Shown here: positions 42,953 to 52,584 of the stretch, one piece after another | How the letters are laid out: every line of letters starts with the position of its first letter | Position numbering within the stretch: position 1 is the stretch's first letter | NCBI RefSeq assembly: GCF_002860405.1 | Contig: NZ_NMWV01000005.1 | Span: 1-64,000 of the forward strand | DNA from: Bifidobacterium imperatoris | GTDB lineage: Bacteria > Actinomycetota > Actinomycetes > Actinomycetales > Bifidobacteriaceae | Length of the DNA stretch: 64,000 nt | Reading direction: 5' to 3' | The notes under the pieces: model-generated | What the model was told of the DNA's origin: nothing | The model's database searches: none | The model's input: the letters and a program-made list of their open reading frames with translations, nothing else | Program-made: the position numbers and the translations under genes

Positions 42953-44362
42953 ATGACACAAACCACAGCAACTCCGGTTGCCGATCCGTGGACCGATCCG
43001 GAAACCAGCAACAAGATGGCCATCAAGGCCCTGATTCTGTTGCTCATCACCTTCATCCTCGGCACCTTGTGCCTGCAGGGCTTCAATTTGGTGTTCACTC
43101 AGGTTGGTGAAGACGTCGGCGCTCCGGCTCAGGCTTCACTGATTACCGCGTTCCCCTCGCTGGTGCTCGGCATCGTGTGCTTCATCTACGGCTCGCTTGG
43201 CGACTTCGTTTCTTTGAAGCGCTTGGTCGTTGCCGGTCTGGTCACCCTGCTGGTCGGCTCCATCTTCGGCTTCGTGGCGAACTTCTTCTTTACCGCGAAC
43301 ATTTGGACCGTGATCATCGCCCGCGTGCTGCAGACTGCAGGTGAGCAGGTGGCCGGCTCCGTGTTCCTGGTCATTGCCACCAAGTACCTGAAGCCGTCGC
43401 TCAAGGTCATCTTCTTCGGTCTGTACACTGCCGCATACCAGCTGTCCGCATCCATCGGCGTGTTCGCGGCAGGCATCCTGAGTTCCATCGCCTGGCAGTA
43501 CCTGTTCCTCATCCCCGTGGTGACGATCTTCTTCCTGCCGACGCTGCTGAAGAACCTGCCTGGTCGCCAGGGTGGTAACGAGTACGTTGATTGGATCGGC
43601 TTCACGATCTTTGGTTTCGCCAGCGCCTTCCTCACCCTGTTCTTCTCCTACATGGCATGGTGGATGCTCGGTGTGGCCGTGGCATTGTTCGTCATCTTCG
43701 CCGTGTACATTCACAAGGCTTCCAACCCGTTCATTACACCTGACTTCTTCAAGAACACGCGTTGGTTGGCAGCCATCAGTCTGATTCTGGTGTTCTACTT
43801 CACCAACTACTGCATCTCCCCGCTGTTCAACGCCATTGGTACCTCCATCTACGGCATGACCACCGCTCAGGTCTCCACCTATATTGTGTGGGCCTTCGTG
43901 TGCGCCGCAGTGCTGGGCACCTCCTCCGGCTGGATTATCGGCAAGATTGGCCGCCAGACTGCGCTGATCATTGCAGCCTGCCTGATGGTTGCAGGCTTCG
44001 TGGGTGCTGCCTTCGCTGTCAACGCTGGCTTCTTGGTGCTGACGCTTACCGCTTGCGTGTTCTACTGCGGCGTGGGTCTGCTGTATTCCCCGGTGGTCTC
44101 CACGGTGATTGACACGCTGCCGCAGTCCGAATCCGGTCGTGGTGTGGGCATGAACGATCTGGTGATGAACGTCACCGCATCCATCGGCATCACCGTTATC
44201 GGTGGTCTGATGGGCTCGCAGGCTCTGGCCGGCTCGTCTATCACTGGTGCCACCGATGCCGCTGCAGGCTACTCCAACCTGCTGCTCATCGGCGGTGGCG
44301 TGATTCTGCTCGGCCTGATCGTGTTCCTCCTCTTCCGCAAGAAGATCTACAGCCAGAACTGA
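42953..44362 (+). CDS. MFS permease, DHA2-like (second of a paralogous pair)
   Basis: A 469-residue membrane protein with about fourteen hydrophobic segments. It shares the LVLGIVC..YGSLGDFVSLK block with the permease at 40223. The start at 42953 has AAAGGA before it; a longer reading from 42863 overlaps the hydrolase gene and is rejected. By context it probably carries the substrate or the released base of the second nucleoside hydrolase. Confidence 0.85.
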   Translation: MTQTTATPVADPWTDPETSNKMAIKALILLLITFILGTLCLQGFNLVFTQVGEDVGAPAQASLITAFPSLVLGIVCFIYGSLGDFVSLKRLVVAGLVTLLVGSIFGFVANFFFTANIWTVIIARVLQTAGEQVAGSVFLVIATKYLKPSLKVIFFGLYTAAYQLSASIGVFAAGILSSIAWQYLFLIPVVTIFFLPTLLKNLPGRQGGNEYVDWIGFTIFGFASAFLTLFFSYMAWWMLGVAVALFVIFAVYIHKASNPFITPDFFKNTRWLAAISLILVFYFTNYCISPLFNAIGTSIYGMTTAQVSTYIVWAFVCAAVLGTSSGWIIGKIGRQTALIIAACLMVAGFVGAAFAVNAGFLVLTLTACVFYCGVGLLYSPVVSTVIDTLPQSESGRGVGMNDLVMNVTASIGITVIGGLMGSQALAGSSITGATDAAAGYSNLLLIGGGVILLGLIVFLLFRKKIYSQN

Positions 44363-44377
44363 TTGTTCGGTTGATTG

Positions 44378-44424
44378 AAGGCTCGCATATTCACCGGTTC
44401 TCCAGTGGTGTGCGAGCCTTTTCC
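44378..44424 (+). terminator. Hairpin terminator after the second MFS permease
   Basis: AAGGCTCGCA (44378-44387) pairs with TGCGAGCCTT (44411-44420), followed by TTCC. The loop of 23 bases contains a further short stem. Confidence 0.8.
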
Positions 44425-44454
44425 ATCTGAGACGAGCAATAAAGGAGATTATTG

Positions 44455-45822
44455 ATGACCATTACCTTAGCGATTGAAGGTTCAGGCTTTACTTCGCAAT
44501 CTCGCGACGAGGTACGCTACTTCGAGCGTGCACTGTTCCTGATTGATGAGCACGGCATGATTCAATCCGTGCTTCAGAGTGATGATGAACAGTATGATGC
44601 CGAAAAGACTCAAGCGCAGGAACGCGGCATCTATCAAGCCATTGCCGAGGGCTCGTATCTGCTGCCTGGTTTCATCGACCTGCATGTGCATGCCCCGCAA
44701 TGGGCGCAGGATGGCACCGGTCTGGATGAACCGCTGGAAGTCTGGCTCGGCAAATACACCTTCCCCACGGAATCCAAATTCTCAGATGAGACCTATGCGC
44801 ATATGGTGTATGGGGATTTGGTGTCTCGTATGCTGTCCACCGGCACCACCACGGCATCGTATTACGCCACGGTCGACCGTCAAGGTTCCTTGGTTCTGGC
44901 GCAGGAGGCCAATCGATTGGGACAGCGCGCGCTGGTGGGCAAGGTAGTCATGGATGATAAGGAAGCGAATCCGGATTACTATCGTGACGCTTCCGCTCAG
45001 GCTGCCGTCCGGGAAACCGAGCGATTCATCAACGAGGTCGCCGAACTCAATGAGCACAGTGCACAGGGCATCTACCCGGTGATTACCCCGCGCTTCATAC
45101 CCAGCTGCAGCGACGAGGCGTTGCGTGGGCTCGGAGAATTGGCCGCGCGATACCAGGATTACGCCTATATCCAAACCCATTGCAGCGAAAGCGATTGGGA
45201 ACATGGATATGCCTACGAGCGGTATGGGCGAAGTGACACCCAGATGCTCCGTGAATTTGGATTATTCACCGAGCGCAGCATTCTGGCTCACAGTGTGTAT
45301 CCCAGCGAAGAGGATATGCGCGTTTTCGCGGAAACCGGGGCGATTGCCGTGCACTGTCCATTGTCGAACGCGTTCTTCGCCGGTGCGGTGGCGCCGATTC
45401 GCCGATTCATGGACGCCGGCATGCACGTGGCGTTGGGCAGTGATATCTCCGGTGGTTACAATCCTGACCTGTATGGCGCGATTCGCCAGGCGGTCACATC
45501 TTCACGCATGTTGGAAACCGGCGTGAACCGCGATGCGCCGGCAGGGGAGAGGGGAGTAGCGAATAGCGCCCTGACTCTGAACAACGCGTTCTATCTGGCC
45601 ACGGCTGGCGGCGGAGAATCACTCGGTCTGCCGATCGGGCGCTTGGAAGCCGGCTATGCGTGGGATGCCCAAGTGGTGGATGCCAAGTACCCGAGCGCTC
45701 GCCTGCCTATTTTCGGGGAGGCTGAACCGGCATCGGATATCTTCCAGAAGATCGTCAATCTTGTTGTGCCGGAAAACATCCGTACTGTGTGGGTGCAAGG
45801 GCGCGAAGTAGTCAACAAATGA
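44455..45822 (+). CDS. guaD: Guanine deaminase
   Basis: A 455-residue amidohydrolase. Zinc ligands are visible in FIDLHVHAPQW (HxH), IQTHCSE and ILAHSVY, with HCPLSN and the late GSDISGG Asp. The length and the HAPQ motif match guanine deaminase, which converts guanine to xanthine and ammonia in the cytoplasm. AAAGGAG is 7 bases before the ATG; a TTG one codon earlier is less likely. It follows the nucleoside hydrolase and permease, and would process guanine freed from guanosine. Confidence 0.92.
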   Translation: MTITLAIEGSGFTSQSRDEVRYFERALFLIDEHGMIQSVLQSDDEQYDAEKTQAQERGIYQAIAEGSYLLPGFIDLHVHAPQWAQDGTGLDEPLEVWLGKYTFPTESKFSDETYAHMVYGDLVSRMLSTGTTTASYYATVDRQGSLVLAQEANRLGQRALVGKVVMDDKEANPDYYRDASAQAAVRETERFINEVAELNEHSAQGIYPVITPRFIPSCSDEALRGLGELAARYQDYAYIQTHCSESDWEHGYAYERYGRSDTQMLREFGLFTERSILAHSVYPSEEDMRVFAETGAIAVHCPLSNAFFAGAVAPIRRFMDAGMHVALGSDISGGYNPDLYGAIRQAVTSSRMLETGVNRDAPAGERGVANSALTLNNAFYLATAGGGESLGLPIGRLEAGYAWDAQVVDAKYPSARLPIFGEAEPASDIFQKIVNLVVPENIRTVWVQGREVVNK

Positions 45823-45823
45823 A

Positions 45824-45863
45824 CAAGGCTTGCTTTCGCCGGAAACGACGAGAGCAAGCCTTG
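45824..45863. terminator. Hairpin between guaD and the convergent metK
   Basis: CAAGGCTTGCT (45824-45834) pairs perfectly with AGCAAGCCTTG (45853-45863). There is no strong T-run on the plus strand. It probably terminates one or both convergent transcripts. Confidence 0.7.
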
Positions 45864-45870
45864 CTTGGCT

Positions 45871-45962
45871 TCCCCCCTGAGGGGATTGCCGTGGCACTAG
45901 CAGTGAGCTGTGCACAGGCAGCGCGAGAGGGGGCTGTCAGCGAAGCTGACCGAGGGGAGTCA
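45871..45962. repeat. Hairpin-rich intergenic element with GTCAGC-GAA-GCTGAC
   Basis: The stretch holds CCCCCTGAGGGG, then GAGAGGGGGCT, the perfect stem GTCAGC-GAA-GCTGAC (45936-45950) and CGAGGGGAGT. On the other strand it reads ACTCCCCTCGGTCAGCTTCG. Sequences of this style recur as intergenic repeats in many gut bacteria; only one copy is in this window. Confidence 0.5.
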
Positions 45963-45981
45963 TCTCAGCTAGAGAACCGTC

Positions 45982-47202
45982 TCACGCCTCGGCGATGGCG
46001 GCCTTGAGCTCCTCGACCTTGTTGGTCTGCTCCCAAGGGAACTGAACATCGGTACGGCCGAAGTGACCGTAGGCGGCGGTGGCCAGATAGATCGGGCGCT
46101 TCAAATCAAGCTCATCGATGATGGCTGCCGGGCGCAGATCGAACACCTTACGCACTGCGGCGGCGATCTGGCCGCGGGTCACACCCTGCTCGGTGCCGAA
46201 GGTCTCCACATTGATGGACACCGGATCGGCCACACCGATGGCATAGGCAACCTGAACCTCAGCCTTGTGCGCCAAACCTGCGGCCACGATATTCTTCGCC
46301 ACCCAGCGGGTTGCGTAGGCAGCGGAACGATCCACCTTGGACGGATCCTTGCCGGAGAACGCGCCGCCACCATGATGAGCCGCACCACCGTAGGTATCCA
46401 CGATGATCTTGCGACCGGTCAGACCCGAGTCGGCAGCAGGGCCGCCAAGAACGAACGAACCAGTGGGGTTAACCAGTTCACGGTAGCCTTCATACGGCAC
46501 CTTGTCTCCCAGCACCTCCCCAAGCACCGGGTCGATGACATGCTCCTTGAGCTGAGCCTTCAGCCATTCCTGGCTGACTTCGGGATCATGCTGGGTGGAG
46601 ATCAGGACGGTATCCAAACGAACCGGTTGGTCGTTGTCATCATATTCCACAGTCACCTGAGTCTTGCCGTCCGGGCGCAGATGCGGCACTTCGCCGGACT
46701 TGCGCACCTCGGTTAAGCGGTAGGCGAGACGGTGAGCCAAATAGATCGGCAATGGCATCAGTACCGGGGTCTCGTCGGTGGCGTATCCGAACATTACACC
46801 TTGATCGCCGGCGCCCTGCGCTTCGTAACGCTCTTCGCGGCTGGCGGCAGTCTCCTCGGCGGCGGAAAGACGGGAAACGCCTTGGTTGATTTCGGCACTC
46901 TGATTGGTAATGGCCACGATCACACCGCAGGAATCGGCGTCGAGGCCAACTTCGGATGAGGTATAGCCGATATTACGTAATGTTTCGCGGACTTTGGACT
47001 GAACGTCGCAGTATCCTTCCGAATTGACCTCGCCAAAGACCAGGAATACGCCGGTTGCGGCGGAAGTCTCCACGGCAACGTGGCTCGTGGGGTCCTGGGT
47101 GAGCAGGTCGTCAAGAATGGCGTCGGAGATTTGATCGCAAACCTTGTCCGGATGGCCTTCGGTTACGGATTCTGCGGAAATAAGCCGCTTCTCTTGAGTC
47201 AT
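45982..47202 (-). CDS. metK: S-adenosylmethionine synthase
   Basis: A 406-residue cytoplasmic enzyme that makes S-adenosylmethionine from methionine and ATP. The N-terminus has [30 protein letters not shown], the KTQVTVEY block and [16 protein letters not shown] are typical. A longer reading starts at 47343, but AAAGGGATG precedes the ATG at 47202, which is the standard start. The order rpoZ-metK is the usual actinobacterial one, though a terminator separates them here. Confidence 0.97.
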   Translation of the reverse strand: MTQEKRLISAESVTEGHPDKVCDQISDAILDDLLTQDPTSHVAVETSAATGVFLVFGEVNSEGYCDVQSKVRETLRNIGYTSSEVGLDADSCGVIVAITNQSAEINQGVSRLSAAEETAASREERYEAQGAGDQGVMFGYATDETPVLMPLPIYLAHRLAYRLTEVRKSGEVPHLRPDGKTQVTVEYDDNDQPVRLDTVLISTQHDPEVSQEWLKAQLKEHVIDPVLGEVLGDKVPYEGYRELVNPTGSFVLGGPAADSGLTGRKIIVDTYGGAAHHGGGAFSGKDPSKVDRSAAYATRWVAKNIVAAGLAHKAEVQVAYAIGVADPVSINVETFGTEQGVTRGQIAAAVRKVFDLRPAAIIDELDLKRPIYLATAAYGHFGRTDVQFPWEQTNKVEELKAAIAEA

Positions 47203-47296
47203 ATCATCCCTTTCATGTGAGGACTTATCGCCCCGCACAGGATGCGAGGCACAATGATACGTCGATGTTGAATTGTGATTATTAGGGGAGAAGACA

Positions 47297-47338
47297 TACA
47301 AAAGGGCTCGTGCCAACCAGAGTGGTGGCGCGAGCCCT
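47297..47338 (-). terminator. Terminator downstream of rpoZ
   Basis: Read on the minus strand, a GGGCTCG stem with further GCCA/TGGC pairing is followed by TTTTGT. It lies between rpoZ and metK, so metK probably has its own promoter. Confidence 0.75.
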
Positions 47339-47419
47339 CTCACACGTTTGCTCCTGAGTTTGATTTATAGCCTAAAAATGCTGGCAAATCAAGCGCTCGG
47401 ATTCGATAAACAACCGGTA

Positions 47420-47734
47420 TCAGTTGCCTTCGTTGACGTCGTCCTCGCCCAGAGTTTCCTCAAGCAGGCCTTCGTCGATCTCGCGGAAAGCGATGGACAG
47501 CGGCTTCTCGTTGTTCTGGTATTCCACCAGCGGGCCAACGTTCTGCAGCAGGCCTTCGTTGAGCTGAGTGAAGTAGGAGTTAATCTGACGGGCACGCTTG
47601 GCGGCGAAAATGGCCAGCGCGTACTTGGAGTCGGCGTGCTTCATCAGGTCGTCAATCGGCGGATTTGCAAGACCGGTGGGGTGCGGGTCAGTGCCGAATG
47701 CCTCGTTACCCTTGACCTCGGTATCTTCTGCCAT
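47420..47734 (-). CDS. rpoZ: RNA polymerase omega subunit
   Basis: A 104-residue protein with the omega core: [30 protein letters not shown]. It helps assemble RNA polymerase. The acidic tail ([13 protein letters not shown]) is a common feature of actinobacterial omega subunits. GGAG lies before the ATG. The usual upstream partner gmk is not here; the region upstream is shared with the divergent ilvD promoter. Confidence 0.93.
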   Translation of the reverse strand: MAEDTEVKGNEAFGTDPHPTGLANPPIDDLMKHADSKYALAIFAAKRARQINSYFTQLNEGLLQNVGPLVEYQNNEKPLSIAFREIDEGLLEETLGEDDVNEGN

Positions 47735-47965
47735 AAGTATGTGTCTCCAAACGTTGGAAAATCTATCTCAACCGATTGAAGTGTAGCCTTGTGGCGGGAC
47801 TTCAGAAGGATTACGGCAGGTAAGGAGCTTGGTGCTGTGATTTTCCCTACCATTGCATGACGCAAGAAGTGCCGTGGTGAGGTGTGAAAAAGGTTACATT
47901 TTCGAAAATTCCATTATTCGACTCTTGACAAGTGACGTGTCCCGTGCAAGGGCTTGAATGGAGTT

Positions 47966-49831
47966 ATGACTGAAATGCGATCTGCAAAACTCATGTCCGG
48001 CCGCGTCTTCGCAGGCGCGCGCGCCCTGTATCGTGCCGCTGGCGTCAGCGGCGACGACATGGGCAAGAAGCCCATCATCGCCATCGCGAACTCCTTCGAT
48101 GAGTTCCTGCCTGGCCATGTCCACCTGAACAAGGTTGGTCGTCTCGTTTCCGAAGCCATCAAAGAAGCTGGCGGCATCCCCCGCGAGTTCAATACGATGG
48201 CCGTGGACGATGGCATCGCCATGGGCCACACCGGTATGCTCTACTCCCTGCCTTCCCGCGATATCATCGCTGACACCGTTGAATACCAGTGCAACGCTCA
48301 CTGCGCTGACGCTCTGATCTGCATCCCGAACTGCGACAAGGTTGTGCCGGGCATGCTGATGGCCGCACTGCGACTCAACATCCCGACCGTATTCGTGTCC
48401 GGTGGCCCGATGGAAGCCGGCACCACTGTGCTGGCCGACGGCACAGTCAAGAAGAACACGGATTTGATTTCCGTGATGTACGCCTCCGCGGACGACAACG
48501 TCTCCGAAGAGGATCTGCTCAACTATGAGAAGACCGTCTGCCCGACCTGCGGTTCCTGCGCCGGCATGTTCACCGCGAACTCGATGAACTGCCTAACCGA
48601 AGCCATCGGCTTGGCACTGCCGGGCAATGGTACGATCCTGGCTTCCCACTCCTACCGTAAGGACCTGTTCAAGCGTGCTGCCGAACAGGTGGTCAAGATT
48701 GCTAACCAGTACTACCGCGATGACGATGATTCCGTGCTGCCGCGCTCCATCGCCACCAAGGAAGCCTTCGAGAACGCCATGACTATGGATGTGGCTATGG
48801 GCGGTTCTACCAACACCGTGCTGCACATCCTGGCAATGGCCCAGTCCGCAGACGTGGACTTCACGCTGGATGACATCGAGCGCATCTCTCACACTGTGCC
48901 GTGCATCTGCAAGGCTTCGCCGTCCGGCAAGTGGGAGATTTCCGATGTTCACCGTGCAGGTGGCATCACCGGTATTCTGGGTGAGCTCGATCGTGCCGGC
49001 AAGCTGCACCGCAACGTGCACTCCATCGACTACCCGACCCTTGAGGACAAGCTCAACGATTGGGATATCATGCGCGACACCTGCACCGAGGAAGCCAAGC
49101 AGATGTACAAGGCCGCTCCGGGCCACATCATCTCCCCGGAACCGTGGACGCACACCACCCTGTTCGACACGCTCGACACCGACCGTGAGAACGGTGCCAT
49201 CCACGACATCAACCACCCGGAGATTCACGAAGGCGGCCTCGCCGTGCTGCGTGGCAACCTGGCTCCCGACGGCTGCGTGGTGAAGACCGCAGGCGTGCCG
49301 CAGGAGATCTGGAAGTTCCGTGGCCCGGCTCTGGTGGTCGAATCCCAGGAGGAAGCCATCAAGGTGATTCTGGACGACACCCTCAAGCCCGGTATGGCTC
49401 TGGTGATTCGTTACGAAGGCCCGAAGGGCGGCCCGGGCATGCAGGAAATGCTGTACCCGACCTCCTTCGTCAAGGGCAAGGGCATCGGTAAGCAGGTGGC
49501 TATGCTCACCGACGGCCGTTACTCCGGTGGTTCCTCCGGTCTGGCCATCGGTCACATCGCTCCTGAGGCTGCCAACAAGGGTCCGATCGCACTCATCAAG
49601 AACGGCGATATCATCAACATCGATATTGAGAACCGTTCGGTGAACGTGGAGCTGACCGACGAGCAGCTGGCCGAGCGCCGCGCCGAGCTCGAAGCCGGAG
49701 ACGGCTACGTGGCCCACCGCGACCGCAAGGTCTCCCAGGCTCTGAAGGCCTACGCCGCCTTCGCCCGCTCCGCCGATAAGGGCGCTACTAGGGATCCTGA
49801 CCTGATTAACAAGCTCTCCGGTCTCGCCTGA
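47966..49831 (+). CDS. ilvD: Dihydroxy-acid dehydratase
   Basis: About 620 residues. The enzyme dehydrates dihydroxy acids in isoleucine and valine synthesis, with an iron-sulfur cluster. Cluster cysteines are seen in CIPNCDK and [11 protein letters not shown]; the C-terminal [11 protein letters not shown] block is complete. Three starts are possible: TTG 47954, ATG 47966 and ATG 47975. GGAG at 47960-47963 suits the last by spacing, but none is ideal; 47966 is chosen provisionally. A TTTTCGAAAA palindrome at 47899-47908 and CATTAT at 47912 may belong to the promoter. Confidence 0.95.
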   Translation: MTEMRSAKLMSGRVFAGARALYRAAGVSGDDMGKKPIIAIANSFDEFLPGHVHLNKVGRLVSEAIKEAGGIPREFNTMAVDDGIAMGHTGMLYSLPSRDIIADTVEYQCNAHCADALICIPNCDKVVPGMLMAALRLNIPTVFVSGGPMEAGTTVLADGTVKKNTDLISVMYASADDNVSEEDLLNYEKTVCPTCGSCAGMFTANSMNCLTEAIGLALPGNGTILASHSYRKDLFKRAAEQVVKIANQYYRDDDDSVLPRSIATKEAFENAMTMDVAMGGSTNTVLHILAMAQSADVDFTLDDIERISHTVPCICKASPSGKWEISDVHRAGGITGILGELDRAGKLHRNVHSIDYPTLEDKLNDWDIMRDTCTEEAKQMYKAAPGHIISPEPWTHTTLFDTLDTDRENGAIHDINHPEIHEGGLAVLRGNLAPDGCVVKTAGVPQEIWKFRGPALVVESQEEAIKVILDDTLKPGMALVIRYEGPKGGPGMQEMLYPTSFVKGKGIGKQVAMLTDGRYSGGSSGLAIGHIAPEAANKGPIALIKNGDIINIDIENRSVNVELTDEQLAERRAELEAGDGYVAHRDRKVSQALKAYAAFARSADKGATRDPDLINKLSGLA

Positions 49832-49874
49832 TAGCTTTAGCGTGTTGCAGTTCAGCTGCGTGACGCTCCATTGA

Positions 49875-49909
49875 AATAGCCTTTCGCCAAGTCGCGAAAG
49901 GCTATTTTT
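49875..49909 (+). terminator. Rho-independent terminator after ilvD
   Basis: AATAGCCTTTCGC and GCGAAAGGCTATT form a perfect 13-bp stem with a 6-base loop, followed by TTT. Confidence 0.95.
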
Positions 49910-49953
49910 GTACCGTATATTGAAGAGACTATGAATTTGTAAAGGGTGATTAT

Positions 49954-50472
49954 GTGAGAAAATATGCAAATAAAGAGGAATTGAAAGCTGAAATAAAAAA
50001 ATCATTTGAAAAATATATTTCGGAATTTGATAATATACCGGAATCTTTGAAAGATAAGATAGTCGATAACGTTGATAGGACTCCGGCTGAGAACCTCGCT
50101 TATCAGGTTGGATGGACGACGTTGGTCCTTAAGTGGGAAAAGGATGAAAGAAACGGACTCCAAGTACACACTCCATCGGATGATTTTAAATGGAATCAGC
50201 TTGGTGAGCTATATCAGTGGTTTAATGACGAGTATGCTCATCTTTCACTCAATGCTTTAAAAGCTCAATTAGAAGAAAACGTTAATTCTTTATATGCGTT
50301 GATTGATTCGATGAGCGAAGAGGAATTATTTGCTCCACACATGAGAAAATGGGCTGATGAGGCAACTAAAACAGCAGTATGGGAAGTCTATAAGTTCATA
50401 CATGTGAATACTGTTGCACCATTTGGAACCTTTAGAACAAAAATCAGAAAATGGAAAAAGATAGTGCTATAA
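49954..50472 (+). CDS. ClbS/DfsB-family (DUF1706) four-helix protein
   Basis: A 172-residue protein that matches the ClbS/DfsB family along its whole length: NKEELKAEI at the start, DRTPAENLAYQVGWT, FKWNQLGELYQWF and a conserved C-terminus with WADEATKTAVWEVYKFIHV. ClbS protects colibactin producers by acting on the toxin's warhead; most relatives are uncharacterised. The gene is strongly AT-rich, unlike all its neighbours, and prefers AAA, GAA and ATA-type codons, which indicates recent transfer, probably from a Firmicute. The start is GTG after AAAGGGTG. It sits between ilvD and an IS-end relic. Confidence 0.85.
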   Translation: MRKYANKEELKAEIKKSFEKYISEFDNIPESLKDKIVDNVDRTPAENLAYQVGWTTLVLKWEKDERNGLQVHTPSDDFKWNQLGELYQWFNDEYAHLSLNALKAQLEENVNSLYALIDSMSEEELFAPHMRKWADEATKTAVWEVYKFIHVNTVAPFGTFRTKIRKWKKIVL

Positions 50473-50789
50473 ATTTAGCATGACAAGCATCAATAATGAT
50501 TGATGATCTGATTGTTGCAAAGCGGTACTTCGCATCCGTTAAGTACATCGTTATTTCAGTACGGAATTAGGCAAATCGATGGGTAAGGATGTTGATATGT
50601 CTAATGAAGTAGGAGCCTAAACAATACCAATCAAGAGATGATGACGGATGCGCGTTTGCCCATAGCCTGAGCAAGTGCGTCAAGGAAAGCAGTGGAAAAT
50701 GTACAACCAAAGTGGCGTAAAATGTACAGTCAGAGCGGTGGAAAATGTGTAACCGCTTTGACTGTACATCGATATGGCGAAAGTACTAC
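50473..50789. repeat. Gene-free stretch with IS21-like end repeats
   Basis: No gene is seen. At 50692-50754 there are three related units, GTGGAAAATGTACA, GTGGCGTAAAATGTACA and GTGGAAAATGTGTA, with the ATGTA core repeating every 23 bases, and an inverted CTGTACA at 50761-50767. Multiple spaced copies of a terminal motif are typical of IS21-family ends, so this looks like a relic of one end. The 50473-50690 part is AT-rich with a palindromic AATCATTATTGATT-like patch and no other structure. Confidence 0.55.
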
Positions 50790-51788
50790 CTACTGTACGC
50801 AGGCGGATTCGCTGAGGCGGGCGCCACGGGCCCAGTCGGCGGCGCGCATGGCCTTCTTGCCCTGCGCCTTGACTTGAGTGAGTTCCAGGGCTGTGGTGCC
50901 AGTGCCAACCCAGACGTTCTTCTTGCCAGCCTTGATTTCACCGGGCTGCAAGTCGGTGGGAGTGTTCGGATGGGTACTATCAGCCGGCTGTGCGGCGAGC
51001 ACATGCAGCATGAGCGGCTGAGCGGCAGCCCCAGCAGATTCGATATCTGCGGTTTCTGGCAAGCCTTCTGCATACAATTTGGTCCAAGCACCGGGGTGCG
51101 GGGTGCAGGCGCGAATCTGACGGTCAATCGCCTCGGCTGAATCAGCCCAGCTGATGCGCGCATCCTCAACGGTGATTTTGTGCGCGTATTCCAGGCCTTC
51201 GGCAGGCTGCGGCGTGAACGTGGCTGTGCCATCGCCCACGGCGGCCAGTGCGTCCACATACATGGGGGCACCTTCTTCGGCCAGACGATCAAGCAATTCA
51301 CCGGAAGTCTCACGACCGGTGAGCGCCACCGTCATCGAAGCTACAATCGGGCCATCATCCAAGCCTTCGCCAACTTTGAACACATCAGCGCCGGTGGTGG
51401 CGTCTCCTGCCCAGATGGCACGTTGCGCGGGAGCCGCACCACGCCACTTCGGCAGGTTGGAGAAGTGCAGGTTATACCAGCCCATCGGCACCGCATCAAG
51501 CACGTTCTTCGGCAGAATATTGCCATATGCGATGACGGCGGCGATATCCGCGCCGAGCGCGTTGAGCGCATCCAAGAACTCAGGGGAGCGCGGCTTGGAA
51601 TCGATGATCGGCAGGCCTAGTTCCAAAGCCGCTGCCTTAACCGGGCTGGGCATCAGTTTGCGGCCACGACCGGTAGGCGCATCCGGACGGGTGATAACGC
51701 CCACCACATCAAAACGTGAATCGGCGGCGAACGCCTTCAGCGAAGGCACAGCCACATCAGGGGTACCCGCAAACACCAGTTTCAGCAT
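50790..51788 (-). CDS. fmt: Methionyl-tRNA formyltransferase
   Basis: A 332-residue enzyme that formylates initiator Met-t[15 protein letters not shown] opens the catalytic domain; the catalytic block is [21 protein letters not shown], and a C-terminal OB-like domain ends in [19 protein letters not shown] precedes the ATG. The last few codons and the stop abut the IS-like relic, so the extreme C-terminus may have been altered, but the length is normal. It is the last gene of the serB-priA-HAD-fmt run. Confidence 0.96.
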   Translation of the reverse strand: MLKLVFAGTPDVAVPSLKAFAADSRFDVVGVITRPDAPTGRGRKLMPSPVKAAALELGLPIIDSKPRSPEFLDALNALGADIAAVIAYGNILPKNVLDAVPMGWYNLHFSNLPKWRGAAPAQRAIWAGDATTGADVFKVGEGLDDGPIVASMTVALTGRETSGELLDRLAEEGAPMYVDALAAVGDGTATFTPQPAEGLEYAHKITVEDARISWADSAEAIDRQIRACTPHPGAWTKLYAEGLPETADIESAGAAAQPLMLHVLAAQPADSTHPNTPTDLQPGEIKAGKKNVWVGTGTTALELTQVKAQGKKAMRAADWARGARLSESACVQ

Positions 51789-51803
51789 AAATCTCCTTAT
51801 GGT

Positions 51804-52508
51804 TTATTGAACGTTCGGAATGTTGACGCCGTTGGCGATAAGCAGCTGGCGCAGCTTCACCGGATCCTGGAAGCGCACGCCACGAATACCCACAGCGTTA
51901 GAGCCCACGATGTTCATGGCCTTATCATCAATGAACACGGCACCTTCTGCCTTGATACCGAACTCCTTCAACGCGGCCTCATAAATCTCCTTATGCGGCT
52001 TGCGCAGCTTCACAAAGCCGGAAACCAGCTTGCCGTCGAGCTGTTGCAGAATATCACACTGCTCCTCAGCCACATGGAACAGGCTGGCTTCCCAGTTGCT
52101 CAGGCCCCATACGCCAATGCCGGCAGTCTTCAAGTCGTTCACCAGCACGCGCGCTCCCGGCACGATGCCGGTCAGCGAATCACGGAAGTTATCGATGTAG
52201 TACTGCAGCATGTCCGCCCACTTATCGCCTTTATCCTTGCGCATAACGGCGATGGCCTCGTCGGTGCTCATGCCGCCGTCCATCAGATCGTTGACATCGT
52301 AGAAACCGGAAATATCGTTATCCAAGAATTCGTCGATGGTTTTCTGGCTGTAGCGGGGGATGAGCACAGCTGCCGGATCCCAGTAAATCAGTACGTTGCC
52401 GAAGTCGAAGATCACATCGGTAATCGGTTTGCCGGCGTTCGCGGCTGCCTCGCCGTCCGCAACCAGCACGTCGTATTCCATATCCGGCTCTCCGGGCCAA
52501 CCCTTCAT
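51804..52508 (-). CDS. HAD-family phosphatase (YihX-like)
   Basis: A 234-residue HAD hydrolase. Motif I is FDFGNVLIYWD, the D-x-G-N variant found in YihX/epoxide-hydrolase-N-like members; motif II lies in GVWGLSNW and motif III/IV in KLRKPHKEIYEAAL and VFIDDKAMNI. The first 30 residues are an extra N-terminal segment. It starts 76 bases after priA and ends 15 bases before fmt, so it is probably cotranscribed. The substrate is likely a sugar phosphate; unknown. Confidence 0.88.
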   Translation of the reverse strand: MKGWPGEPDMEYDVLVADGEAAANAGKPITDVIFDFGNVLIYWDPAAVLIPRYSQKTIDEFLDNDISGFYDVNDLMDGGMSTDEAIAVMRKDKGDKWADMLQYYIDNFRDSLTGIVPGARVLVNDLKTAGIGVWGLSNWEASLFHVAEEQCDILQQLDGKLVSGFVKLRKPHKEIYEAALKEFGIKAEGAVFIDDKAMNIVGSNAVGIRGVRFQDPVKLRQLLIANGVNIPNVQ

Positions 52509-52584
52509 TACAGCCTCTTTCCTGTGGTAGTGGATATGTATCAGATTCTATGGTTCCATGTGTAGGCGACTGCTGCGCCACCGT

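Noticed and set aside
44363..44454. Possible purine riboswitch before guanine deaminase
   Set aside because: The structure is a simple GGCTCGCA terminator hairpin with a T-run; the purine-riboswitch core loops are absent.
47203..47419. Possible SAM riboswitch upstream of metK
   Set aside because: The only strong structure is the rpoZ terminator. I could not build the conserved SAM-riboswitch core, and the leader between it and metK is short.
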